DNA of 47,549 bases from Clostridia bacterium. Lineage in GTDB: Bacteria > Bacillota > Clostridia > Oscillospirales > CAG-272. Location of the stretch: positions 1 to 47,549 of the forward strand of contig JAFVZL010000005.1 in assembly GCA_017508195.1 (NCBI GenBank), in the 5' to 3' direction. Below are positions 1 to 7,315 of this stretch, one piece after another; the first letter of the stretch is position 1, and each line of letters starts with the position of its first letter. The position numbers and the translations under genes are program-made. The notes under the pieces were generated by a model. It ran no database searches, had not been told where the DNA came from, and saw only the letters and a list, made by a program, of their open reading frames with translations.

Positions 1-338
1 TCAGCCGTTCAAAAAGCCAAAAGTGGCTTTTTGCATCTATATCATTGAAACAGAAATCGACAAATTTCCATCGCGAAATTTGTTCGCAAATCTCAGATTT
101 GCGGTCGAAATTTATTAATTTCGACTTTCGATTGTCGTTATAATGATTATGGAATATCGGAAAAGGCGGAAAGCCTTTTCACGGCTGAAACATCAGCCGA
201 ACAAAAAAGCCGTTTTTGGGCTTTTTGAATCCATATCATTTCAACAGAAATCGACAAATTTCCTTCGCGAAATTTGCTTGCAAATCTCAGATTTGCGGTC
301 GAAATTTATTAATTTCGACTTTCGATTGTCGTTATAAG
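1..338 (-). repeat. Repeat family A, two tandem units, first cut by window edge
   Basis: Two head-to-tail units (about 1-140 and 145-338) of a unit of roughly 195 bp that recurs at 12972-13173 and 28906-29298 in the opposite orientation. Each unit is a string of short palindromes: AAAAGCC/GGCTTTT, AAATTT/AAATTT around TCGCGA, CAAATC/GATTTG, CGAAATT/AATTTCG, AAAAGGC/GCCTTTT and CGGCTGA/TCAGCCG. Units are bounded by a CATTATAACGACAATCG-type end. The 64-aa reading frame inside (143-337) only translates the repeat and is not a gene. Confidence 0.85.
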
Positions 339-357
339 CCCAATTGACCGCAACTTG

Positions 358-386
358 TTGATTAAAATTTTAAGATATGATATAAT
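358..386 (+). promoter_or_regulatory. Sigma-A promoter for tag
   Basis: TTGATT (358-363), a 17-bp spacer and TATAAT (381-386) lie 33 bp before the tag start, just beyond the repeat A tandem. Confidence 0.7.
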
Positions 387-419
387 CAAAACAACAAGGA
401 TATTTCGAGGTTTTAGAGC

Positions 420-974
420 ATGGGCGGTAGAAAAAGATGCAAATGGTGCAACCTGAAAAACGAGCTTTATATAGAATACCACGATAGCGAGTGGGGCGTA
501 CCGAGATTCGATGACGGATACTTATATGAAATGCTTATTCTGGAGTCATTTCAAGCGGGGCTATCCTGGGAGTGCGTACTGAATAAGCGCGAGGCATTCC
601 GCGTGGCGTACGACGGCTTTGATATCGAAAAGGTCGCTCGGTACGGTGAGGAAAAGGAGCGCGAGCTGTCAGAGAATAAGTCGATAATAAGAAACAGACG
701 CAAAATAAGTGCAAGCATAAAAAACAGCAAGTTTTTTCTCAATATAATTAAGGAATACGGATCATTTTATGAGTATTTATCCGGCTTTACCGGCGGTAAA
801 ACTATAATAGAGGTCGACAAAACAACGAGCGAGCTGTCCGATGCAATTTCAAGAGATCTCGTTAAACGCGGCATGACCTTCGTAGGATCGGTAACAATCT
901 ACTCATATCTTCAGGCAATAGGCGTGATCTATTCGCATGGAAAAGAGTGCTTTCTATACAAGGCGGATAAGTAA
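420..974 (+). CDS. tag: DNA-3-methyladenine glycosylase I
   Basis: Base-excision repair enzyme that removes 3-methyladenine from alkylated DNA in the cytoplasm. The 184-aa product has the usual length and the family signature: an RCKWC start, YHDSEWG at residues 20-26, LESFQAGLSW at 41-50 and a C-terminal SHGKEC. The four zinc ligands of the E. coli enzyme correspond to C7, H21, H173 and C177, and the active-site Glu and Tyr to E42 and Y20, so it should be active. It is a single-gene unit with its own promoter and terminator. Identification is firm. Confidence 0.95.
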   Translation: MGGRKRCKWCNLKNELYIEYHDSEWGVPRFDDGYLYEMLILESFQAGLSWECVLNKREAFRVAYDGFDIEKVARYGEEKERELSENKSIIRNRRKISASIKNSKFFLNIIKEYGSFYEYLSGFTGGKTIIEVDKTTSELSDAISRDLVKRGMTFVGSVTIYSYLQAIGVIYSHGKECFLYKADK

Positions 975-991
975 CAACATTCTTAAATATT

Positions 992-1025
992 AAAGCCAAG
1001 TCAATCCTGATTGACTTGGCTTTTC
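992..1025 (+). terminator. Intrinsic terminator after tag
   Basis: A 14-bp perfect stem (AAAGCCAAGTCAAT and its complement) around a CCTG loop, followed by a T run. It can also serve the convergent gene ending at 1059. Confidence 0.85.
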
Positions 1026-1058
1026 TCTATTGTTACCAAACTACAATGACATCAACAA

Positions 1059-2684
1059 TCAAAGCTTGATATGCTCGCCTATTTTCGGGGTCGTTATGCG
1101 TGCATCCGGGTTTAACCTCTTCAGATGCTCTGCAATCACGTCGGCATGCTCCTCGCGCCACATATCGACAAACCTTCTGCCGTTCTCATATAGATGTGTG
1201 AGGATAAAATGCTTATCCGAGAAGTGACACATAAACCGCGCAAACTCATCCGCAAGAGTGGTATAATCCTCGGCATAGGAGTTACCGTCACCGAGGAAAA
1301 CGTGCGCAAAGCAAACGTCAGCCTTCGGAAGCTCGGGCAGCCCATCGAGCGCGTAGTCACGCACGTCCGCCGGGAAAGCCATTGACGGAGCGCCATAGGC
1401 GGTGATGTAGTAGCCGTATTCGTCAACGCCCTTGTGCGTTATCGGGCGGAAATGTCTGCCCTTAAACGGCAATATTGTCAACTTATCTATACAAATTGGC
1501 TGATTTTCGTGAGCCACGAGTATCCTTTCGGGCTTGATACCCCATGACAGAGCTTCGTCATAAATGAAGTCAGGGATCACCCACATCATATCACACTGTG
1601 CAAGATTTCTTACGGTTTCTTCCTCAAAGTGGTCTACGTGTCCGTGCGTTATGATCATCAGCTTCACTCCCGAGAGAAGCTCGGCACACCGTGAAGGCGC
1701 ACGCGAGAGCTTGTTCGCGAAGCGGAAGGCAGGATCCATAGCCCACAAGTAGCCACCCGTGTTAAATAAATAGAAGGTTGAATTAGCTAACGCGAGGGTA
1801 GTACCCTCGTTTTCCGTACCCCTTAAAACATCTGTCGCTCTGATAAACTTCGACTCGAAGCCGGTGCGGATCTCGTCGTACAGGCGCGCACAGGGCGGGA
1901 GTGCATCACCGAGCACCCTGACGGACGAGATAAGTGCATCGTGGGGATCGACAACCCCTTCAAGCCTCGGAAAATCAAGCTCGAGATTATATACCCCAAA
2001 ATAGCGCCATGCAATTGCAGACAGCAGCTCCTCCAGCGGCAGATAATAGTTGCCGAGCGGATAGTGCGTTTTCAAGCCGTTAAGCGCGTGAATATGCGTA
2101 TGAACGATGCGGTCTATGAATTCCGTGGGCGGAAGTATCAAGCCCTCACCGGGCTTATGCTTACCAAGGTAGTACATATAATGACCGAGATCGAAGCAGA
2201 GTCCGACGTTCTCGGCATTTACCTCTTTTACGGTTTTGAGTACGTATTCAAGGCTGTTCCCTTCCGTGTCATCGGGCATAAGACGGTTATTCTCGAGCGC
2301 GATAGTGACGGGATAGCCATTTTCTGTGGCGTAAGCCGAGAGCGACTTTAGTATTGCGGTGTTATCCGCGACTATGGGGTGAAGCACGAGAACGAGCTTT
2401 TCCTGCCTGAGCCCTCGAAGCACGCCCTCGAGAGGCGCGAATATGTCGCGTATCGCGGTTTCGGCAGAGTACATTCTCGAATGAACGGTTATCTGAAAGC
2501 CGAAGTTCCAGAGTCTGTTCGCTATCGTAAGCACATCCTCGCTCGTTGCCTCGCGTAAAACCGTGCGTATCTCGATGCTCGTTACACCGCTTCTTTTCAG
2601 CTCGGTGAGTGTTTTGTTTCTATCGAGGTGAGGTACTCCCTCACCTCTTAAAAGCCATGAATATGGTAAGGATACTCCAATCAT
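1059..2684 (-). CDS. Sugar isomerase-like TIM barrel fused to metallo-beta-lactamase domain
   Basis: A 541-aa two-domain protein. Residues about 1-255 resemble the xylose isomerase-like TIM barrel superfamily (AP endonuclease 2 fold), with barrel-strand signatures such as ALENNRL, GLCFDLGH, VHTHIHALNG and LELDFPRL carrying the metal-binding Glu, Asp and His positions. Residues about 285-541 resemble a metallo-beta-lactamase, with HGHVDH at 347-352, a later PADVRD that could give the bridging Asp, and LTHLYENG that could give the last His. Both metal sites look intact. I do not know a characterised protein with this pairing and the substrate cannot be named. It lies 14 bp upstream of the membrane protein gene's 3' end, on the same strand. 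Confidence 0.75.
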   Translation of the reverse strand: MIGVSLPYSWLLRGEGVPHLDRNKTLTELKRSGVTSIEIRTVLREATSEDVLTIANRLWNFGFQITVHSRMYSAETAIRDIFAPLEGVLRGLRQEKLVLVLHPIVADNTAILKSLSAYATENGYPVTIALENNRLMPDDTEGNSLEYVLKTVKEVNAENVGLCFDLGHYMYYLGKHKPGEGLILPPTEFIDRIVHTHIHALNGLKTHYPLGNYYLPLEELLSAIAWRYFGVYNLELDFPRLEGVVDPHDALISSVRVLGDALPPCARLYDEIRTGFESKFIRATDVLRGTENEGTTLALANSTFYLFNTGGYLWAMDPAFRFANKLSRAPSRCAELLSGVKLMIITHGHVDHFEEETVRNLAQCDMMWVIPDFIYDEALSWGIKPERILVAHENQPICIDKLTILPFKGRHFRPITHKGVDEYGYYITAYGAPSMAFPADVRDYALDGLPELPKADVCFAHVFLGDGNSYAEDYTTLADEFARFMCHFSDKHFILTHLYENGRRFVDMWREEHADVIAEHLKRLNPDARITTPKIGEHIKL

Positions 2685-2698
2685 ACCAATACCTCTTA

Positions 2699-3517
2699 TT
2701 ATTTATGGGGCGGAAGCGCCTCGGTGCCGTCACCGTCGATCTCGTCGGTGTTCTGAGGCTTCGCCTTAAGCACGCCTGCGGTCACCTTAGGTCTTTCGTC
2801 AGTCACCTCGGGAGCCTCTAGCTTATCAGGGTCTTCCTTCTTTTTCTTTTTGCTGAAGAATTTGCGCTTTACCACATCCCAGAGCTTACCCCAGAACGCT
2901 TTATTTTCCTCGCGCTTCTCTTCCATCTCGATTCCCGCCTGCTCGGTGAGTATTCGTCTGTTTTTCTCTCCCACGATCTCGGTATCCTCGCGCTCCTCAC
3001 CAAAAAGATCCTTAAAGAAGTTCTTCGTTTTGACAATTGGCTTAAGGACAAACTCGAAGTCCATCTTAAGTCCGTCGAGGAAGAGGGCGGCACGGTTGGT
3101 AACGTAGAGCTTAATGAGCTCGAATGCAACCTGCGCTATCCAGAGGAGTATCATCAGCGGTGTCGTAAGCATCGCAAAAGCGGTAACGTCGGCAGAATTT
3201 ACGTAGATCGAGTAAACGACGGATGCGAGCGAGACCGCGTTGAGCGTAAGCTTCGTCACTATGTATGCCGTTCGGCTGATCTTTTTGGTCGTCTTTGATT
3301 TCTTATCCCTCTTACCGTTGGTGATAAGATGAATAACAAGGTTCAGTGCAGTCATCACGAGCAGTATCGCGTTGATGATACGGTTGCCCTGCCCTATTAT
3401 AAGAGCGTAGGCAAGATATAGTATCATAAAGCTCTGCGTGACGATGGTGGTAATATTCGCAAGGATCCCGAGATCCTTTACTATTCTGTGATATGCTGCA
3501 ATCGTGTACTTTAACAT
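2699..3517 (-). CDS. Uncharacterised membrane protein with charged C-terminal tail
   Basis: About 272 aa. Hydrophobic stretches suggest four membrane segments in the first 150 residues, for example around TQSFMILYLAYALII, INAILLVMTALNLVIHLI, LNAVSLASVVYSIYV and TTPLMILLWIAQVAF. After these comes a long soluble tail with a lysine-rich patch (FFSKKKKKEDPDK) and acidic stretches. I start it at 3517 rather than at the ATG at 3535 because AAAGGACGG sits just before the inner ATG and nothing like a ribosome binding site precedes the outer one. I recognise no family. It is followed on the same strand by the TIM-barrel/MBL fusion with a 14-bp gap, so the two are probably co-transcribed. Confidence 0.7.
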   Translation of the reverse strand: MLKYTIAAYHRIVKDLGILANITTIVTQSFMILYLAYALIIGQGNRIINAILLVMTALNLVIHLITNGKRDKKSKTTKKISRTAYIVTKLTLNAVSLASVVYSIYVNSADVTAFAMLTTPLMILLWIAQVAFELIKLYVTNRAALFLDGLKMDFEFVLKPIVKTKNFFKDLFGEEREDTEIVGEKNRRILTEQAGIEMEEKREENKAFWGKLWDVVKRKFFSKKKKKEDPDKLEAPEVTDERPKVTAGVLKAKPQNTDEIDGDGTEALPPHK

Positions 3518-3610
3518 ATACGTCCGTCCTTTCATAAGGATATCTTAGTATAGCATATTTCGGGATAAAAAGCAAGCACCGCACCTTTTCTGGTGCGTAC
3601 TATCTAGAAA

Positions 3611-3643
3611 ATAAAAAAGCAAAGCGGTCAGCCTTGCTTTTTT
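3611..3643 (-). terminator. Intrinsic terminator after the cupin gene
   Basis: On the minus strand an AAAAAAGCAAGGC stem pairs across a short loop with GCTTTGCTTTTTT, which also provides the T run. It separates the cupin gene from the downstream membrane protein gene. Confidence 0.75.
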
Positions 3644-3658
3644 AGGTGTAAGCTATTC

Positions 3659-4207
3659 TTAATCCGCGTGTCTCTTTCCTGCGGCATCGATTCTCGGGTC
3701 TGTGTAGATATCGTACTCATCACGGCTCTTGGTCGAAAACTCGGATACTACCGCACCGTCGGGTCCTGCCTGGAACCAGTGGAAGGTATCGGGCATGATG
3801 GTGTACTGCTCACCCGGCTTAAGGATTATCTCCTTCTTGCATGTGAAGTACTTCTCCATTCCCTCGGGTATCTTTGCCTTGGTAACGCCATCTCCCTCTC
3901 CGTCAACGTAGAGGTATACCTCGCCGTAGCGGCAACGGAAGGTCTCTTCCTTACCCACCTTGCCGTTTACCTCGGGGTGCCTGTGCTCGGGGCAGGTCTG
4001 ACCGGGAAGGAGAACGAGCTCCTTTGCACAGCAGCGGTCGGTATTCACATAAACGAGAAGCTCGAGACCGACCTTATCAATGCAACCAAGCTCATACTCG
4101 GCAACCTCGATACGTGCTCTCTCCTCTTCGGTGATAGCTATGCCCGCCTTCTCAAAATACTTTGCCGCCTCAGCGGTATATTTGATATAATCTTCTCTTG
4201 TAAGCAT
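3659..4207 (-). CDS. D-lyxose isomerase-like cupin (YdaE family)
   Basis: A 182-aa single-domain cupin resembling D-lyxose ketol-isomerases, which interconvert D-lyxose and D-xylulose. Seen in the sequence: a conserved EHRHP (two metal-binding His), GKEETFRCRYGEVYLYV with the metal Glu, and the late PDTFHWFQ with the last metal His, which is the usual 3-His-1-Glu cupin site. I start at 4207 because AAGGAG lies 6 nt upstream; the ATG at 4246 would add 13 residues that overlap the promoter. It is a monocistronic unit with its own promoter and terminator. Substrate preference (lyxose, mannose or another aldose) is inferred from the family only. Confidence 0.85.
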   Translation of the reverse strand: MLTREDYIKYTAEAAKYFEKAGIAITEEERARIEVAEYELGCIDKVGLELLVYVNTDRCCAKELVLLPGQTCPEHRHPEVNGKVGKEETFRCRYGEVYLYVDGEGDGVTKAKIPEGMEKYFTCKKEIILKPGEQYTIMPDTFHWFQAGPDGAVVSEFSTKSRDEYDIYTDPRIDAAGKRHAD

Positions 4208-4236
4208 AATAGGCTCCTTCGGATTTGTTCGAACAC

Positions 4237-4265
4237 ATTTTATCATAAAAAAATACTTTTGTAAA
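4237..4265 (-). promoter_or_regulatory. Sigma-A promoter for the cupin gene
   Basis: On the minus strand: TTTACA (4260-4265), 17 bp, TAAAAT (4237-4242), about 30 bp before the chosen start codon. Confidence 0.65.
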
Positions 4266-4324
4266 TAGGTTCGCGAAAAAAGGTAGAAAGACTGCTTTTA
4301 GTTCGGCTCATTCGCTTCGCTCTC

Positions 4325-4353
4325 TTGATTTTCAAGCTGAAAGGTTGTATAAT
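4325..4353 (+). promoter_or_regulatory. Sigma-A promoter for 4381-4800
   Basis: TTGATT (4325-4330), 17-bp spacer, TATAAT (4348-4353), 28 bp before the start codon. Confidence 0.7.
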
Positions 4354-4380
4354 ATAATCAGTAAATATTATGGAGGGGCT

Positions 4381-4800
4381 ATGGGTAAAAGCATAACGGT
4401 AGTTATCTGTCTTGATGACGAGGGCGGAATGACGGTGTTCGGCAAGAGGCAGAGCCGCGACAGGGTTCTCATCGAGGAGCTGTGCGAGAGCGTTTCGGCT
4501 CCGATCTACGTAAATACGTTTTCGTCCTTCCTTTTCCGCGACAGGGCGGATCGCGTTCATATTTCGGATGACCCGCTCGGGGACTGTCCCGATGGGGGTG
4601 TTGCGTTTATTGAAAATCTTCCGCTGTTGCCTCATATAGATGATATCGGCACTGTGATACTGTATAAATGGAACAGGCTCTATCCGTCGGACGTGAAGAT
4701 AGATATAAGCTTCGACGGCTTCAGAGTCGAGTCGAGGAAGGATTTCGTCGGCAGCTCTCACGAGCGAATCACCAAAATAATTATGACAAAGAGGAGATAA
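4381..4800 (+). CDS. Conserved hypothetical protein
   Basis: A 139-aa soluble protein beginning MGKSITVVICLDDEGGM, with FGKRQSRDR near residue 20. From memory, Clostridia carry this family with a highly conserved [IL]CLDD.GGM..F..[KR]RQSRD start, sometimes labelled ribonuclease Z. No HxHxDH metal motif or beta-lactamase fold is visible, so I do not accept that label. The start at 4381 is set by GGAGGGG 3 nt before it; the ATG at 4345 lies inside the promoter. The nuclease lipoprotein follows after 6 nt and is probably co-transcribed. Function unknown. Confidence 0.75.
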   Translation: MGKSITVVICLDDEGGMTVFGKRQSRDRVLIEELCESVSAPIYVNTFSSFLFRDRADRVHISDDPLGDCPDGGVAFIENLPLLPHIDDIGTVILYKWNRLYPSDVKIDISFDGFRVESRKDFVGSSHERITKIIMTKRR

Positions 4801-4806
4801 GAGAGT

Positions 4807-5718
4807 ATGAAAGCCTTGCTTAAAAATCTGACTGCCCTCCTGCTTCTTCTTTCGCTTGTATTCGGCTTCGCCGCGTGCACTCTTCCCGGTGACGATACCG
4901 AGAGCTATAACGAGGAGCCGATATATATCGAGGGTATCGGTGAGATACCCGCCTTCAGCGGTAAGGCGTGGATATCGGTAAACGATAATAAGCCCTTATT
5001 TACCGAGAGTGAGATCACGCTCGAGTCCTTTGAAAGGTATGCTCCGCTCGACCCGCTCGGCAGATGCGGTGAGGCGTTTGCGTGTGTCGGTACCGATATT
5101 ATGCCGACGGATAAGAGAGAGGGCTCACTGAGCTCGGTAACACCGACGGGCTTCATTAATAAGGAGTACGATATCGTAGACGGCGGATTTCTCTACAATC
5201 GCTGTCACCTCATCGGCTGGCAGCTCACGGGAGAGAACGCGAACAAGTACAACCTCATCACCGGCACCCGCTTTATGAATATTGACGGCATGCTCAAATA
5301 CGAAAATATGATAGCCGACTACGTGAAGGAGACGGGTAACCACGTTATGTACCGCGTTACCCCGATATTCGAGGATAATGACCTTGTGGCACGCGGAGTG
5401 CTTATGGAGATGTACTCGGTTGAGGACGAGGGAGAGGAGATCAGCTTCTGCATTTTCGCATACAATAATCAGCCCGGTATCAGCATCAACTACAGAACGG
5501 GAGAGTCCAAGCTGAACGACGGTGTTCCCTACCCCGACGATGAGCCTGTGGAGCTGCCCGACAGCGACGGTCCCGATTACATAATCAATATAAGCACTAA
5601 GAAATATCATCTTCCGACCTGTCAGCACGCAACGGGTAATAATGCCCGTGAATATTACGGGACCGAGGATGAGCTTATACAAGACGGTTACGAGGCGTGT
5701 AAGGTTTGCAAGCCGTAA
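4807..5718 (+). CDS. DNA/RNA non-specific endonuclease lipoprotein
   Basis: A 303-aa secreted nuclease. Residues 1-23 form a lipoprotein signal peptide with lipobox FAAC, so C24 would be lipid-anchored on the outer face of the membrane. Residues about 60-215 match the DNA-entry nuclease group: YNRCHLIGWQL (catalytic His H134), GENANKYNLITGTRFMN, and a conserved MLKYEN region. The last 50 residues form a separate module (KYHLPTCQ...YEACKVCKP) resembling the Ada-type Cys-rich fragment often added to surface nucleases, possibly a small metal-binding fold. It likely degrades extracellular DNA for nutrients or uptake; competence involvement is speculative. It follows the hypothetical gene by 6 nt. 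Confidence 0.88.
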   Translation: MKALLKNLTALLLLLSLVFGFAACTLPGDDTESYNEEPIYIEGIGEIPAFSGKAWISVNDNKPLFTESEITLESFERYAPLDPLGRCGEAFACVGTDIMPTDKREGSLSSVTPTGFINKEYDIVDGGFLYNRCHLIGWQLTGENANKYNLITGTRFMNIDGMLKYENMIADYVKETGNHVMYRVTPIFEDNDLVARGVLMEMYSVEDEGEEISFCIFAYNNQPGISINYRTGESKLNDGVPYPDDEPVELPDSDGPDYIINISTKKYHLPTCQHATGNNAREYYGTEDELIQDGYEACKVCKP

Positions 5719-5772
5719 TAAGCTGCCATATTCGATAAGACCGAACAATTACATATACACATACCGGGTTTT

Positions 5773-5814
5773 GGGCTGACTCAAAAGCAAAATTTGAGTC
5801 AGCCCAATTTCTTT
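5773..5814 (+). terminator. Intrinsic terminator after the nuclease gene
   Basis: A 13-bp stem starting GGGCTGACTCAAA closes on its complement at 5793-5805 around a 7-nt loop and is followed by AATTTCTTT. Confidence 0.8.
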
Positions 5815-5875
5815 AGGCAAACTTTAGCCGTCGGGGATATAATCGTAGCATATAGAATAAAAACGGGAGGATAGT

Positions 5876-6616
5876 ATGACGGACAAAACCGTTTTCAACC
5901 GATATGAAATAAAATATCTGCTTACCGAAGAGCAATCAAGAGTTGTGCTCGATGCTGCCGAACGGTTCGTCACACCGGATGCCTACGGTCGCTCAACCGT
6001 AAGAAACGTATACTACGACACCGATAACTACAGACTTATACGCCGATCGATTGAAAGACCGTTTTACAAGGAAAAGCTTCGCTTGCGCTCCTACGAAAAG
6101 GCGGATGCAAGCTCTCCTGTGTTCGTAGAGCTTAAGAAAAAATACGACTCCGTCGTTTATAAGCGCAGAATTGCTCTTGCCGAGCGTGATGCCGTGGAGT
6201 GGTTGTCAGGAGCCTCCGAATGTCCGATCGACACCCAGATCTCGAAAGAGATAGATTATTTCAGATCATTTTACGAAAATCTCATGCCAACCGTTTTTCT
6301 TTCCTATGAGCGTGAGGCATTTTTTGCCAAGGATAACGGAGACCTTCGCATCACCTTTGACAGAAGCATTCTTGCCCGTTGCTCGGATGTCTCACTGAGG
6401 TCGGACGTATACGGCGAGCCCATTCTCCCGGATGGAGAGGTGCTGATGGAGATAAAGTGCTCGGGAGGTATACCGCTATGGCTCGTAAAGGTGCTCAGTA
6501 CGGAAAAAATATATAAGCACCGTTTTTCAAAATACGGCAGTGCATATGAGAAGCTGATACTGCCGCGCCTCAATCAAGAAAACGAAAATATCAAGGAGAT
6601 ACTTACACATGCCTGA
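5876..6616 (+). CDS. VTC domain polyphosphate polymerase
   Basis: A 246-aa protein of the VTC domain group, the CYTH-related tunnel fold that makes polyphosphate from ATP in yeast Vtc4. Visible family elements: FNRYEIKYLL at the start, RNVYYDT, KEKLRLRSY, VFVELKKKY, YKRR, and LMEIKCSGGIP near the C-terminus, giving the ring of basic residues and the acidic metal ligands of the tunnel. It has no membrane segment of its own. The stop overlaps the start of the DUF4956 membrane protein by 8 nt, so the two are translationally coupled and probably act as a complex. Polyphosphate synthesis is assumed from the family; bacterial members are poorly studied. Confidence 0.88.
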   Translation: MTDKTVFNRYEIKYLLTEEQSRVVLDAAERFVTPDAYGRSTVRNVYYDTDNYRLIRRSIERPFYKEKLRLRSYEKADASSPVFVELKKKYDSVVYKRRIALAERDAVEWLSGASECPIDTQISKEIDYFRSFYENLMPTVFLSYEREAFFAKDNGDLRITFDRSILARCSDVSLRSDVYGEPILPDGEVLMEIKCSGGIPLWLVKVLSTEKIYKHRFSKYGSAYEKLILPRLNQENENIKEILTHA

Positions 6617-7304
6617 GACAATTTTTACCGGATTATTTGACGGAATAGGCTCATCGGTCATCGACATTGGAGATTTTCTTCTTTGCATAGCCGTATCACT
6701 TATTCTCGGACTCATTACTTCGCTTGCATATACCTATAAATCAAAATATACGAAAAGCTTCCTTATTACCCTCGCTCTCCTGCCCGCTGTAGTATGCGTA
6801 GTTATACTGATGGTCAACGGCAACATCGGCGCAGGCGTTGCAGTAGCGGGTGCATTCAGCCTCGTTCGCTTCCGCTCAGCTCCCGGATCTGCCAGGGAGA
6901 TCGTAGCTCTCTTCTTAGCTATGGGAACGGGAATCGTGACGGGAATGGGTTATCTTGCATTCGCTTCTCTGTTCACTCTTATAATGTGCCTTGCCCTTAT
7001 CGTTTACAGTCGCTTTACAAGCGGAAAGCGCGGTACTGTCAGCGGTGCGAGAACCTTAAAGATCACGATACCCGAGGATCTTGACTACACCTCGGCATTT
7101 GACGATATTTTTGAAGATCTGACAAGCGAGCACGAGCTCATAAAGGTGAAAACCACCAACATGGGCAGCATGTTCCGCCTTACCTACGATATAACGCTTA
7201 AGTCGCCCCGAGAGGAAAAGGAGCTTATCGATAGGATACGAACAAGAAACGGAAATCTCGAGATATTGCTCTCGCGTCAGGAAACCGACTCCGGGGCGCT
7301 ATAA
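6609..7304 (+). CDS. DUF4956 membrane protein
   Basis: A 231-aa protein whose first 135 residues hold four likely membrane segments (around DFLLCIAVSLILGLITSLAY, FLITLALLPAVVCVVILMV, a Gly/Ala-rich stretch, and LFTLIMCLALIVYS). A soluble alpha/beta domain of about 90 residues ends the protein. The cytoplasmic loop AGAFSLVRFRSAPGS is the hallmark of DUF4956. In many Firmicutes this family sits beside a VTC protein, and here its start overlaps the VTC stop, so it is the likely membrane partner, possibly a channel or anchor for the polymer. The next gene begins 11 nt later behind AGGAGAGG. Confidence 0.88.
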   Translation: MPETIFTGLFDGIGSSVIDIGDFLLCIAVSLILGLITSLAYTYKSKYTKSFLITLALLPAVVCVVILMVNGNIGAGVAVAGAFSLVRFRSAPGSAREIVALFLAMGTGIVTGMGYLAFASLFTLIMCLALIVYSRFTSGKRGTVSGARTLKITIPEDLDYTSAFDDIFEDLTSEHELIKVKTTNMGSMFRLTYDITLKSPREEKELIDRIRTRNGNLEILLSRQETDSGAL

Positions 7305-7315
7305 GGAGAGGCAGC

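Noticed and set aside
143-337. A 64-aa frame in the first repeat
   Set aside because: It translates a family A repeat unit that recurs at other loci, and has no ribosome binding site of note.
4381-4800. Ribonuclease Z label for the conserved hypothetical
   Set aside because: No HxHxDH or beta-lactamase fold features are visible in the 139 residues.
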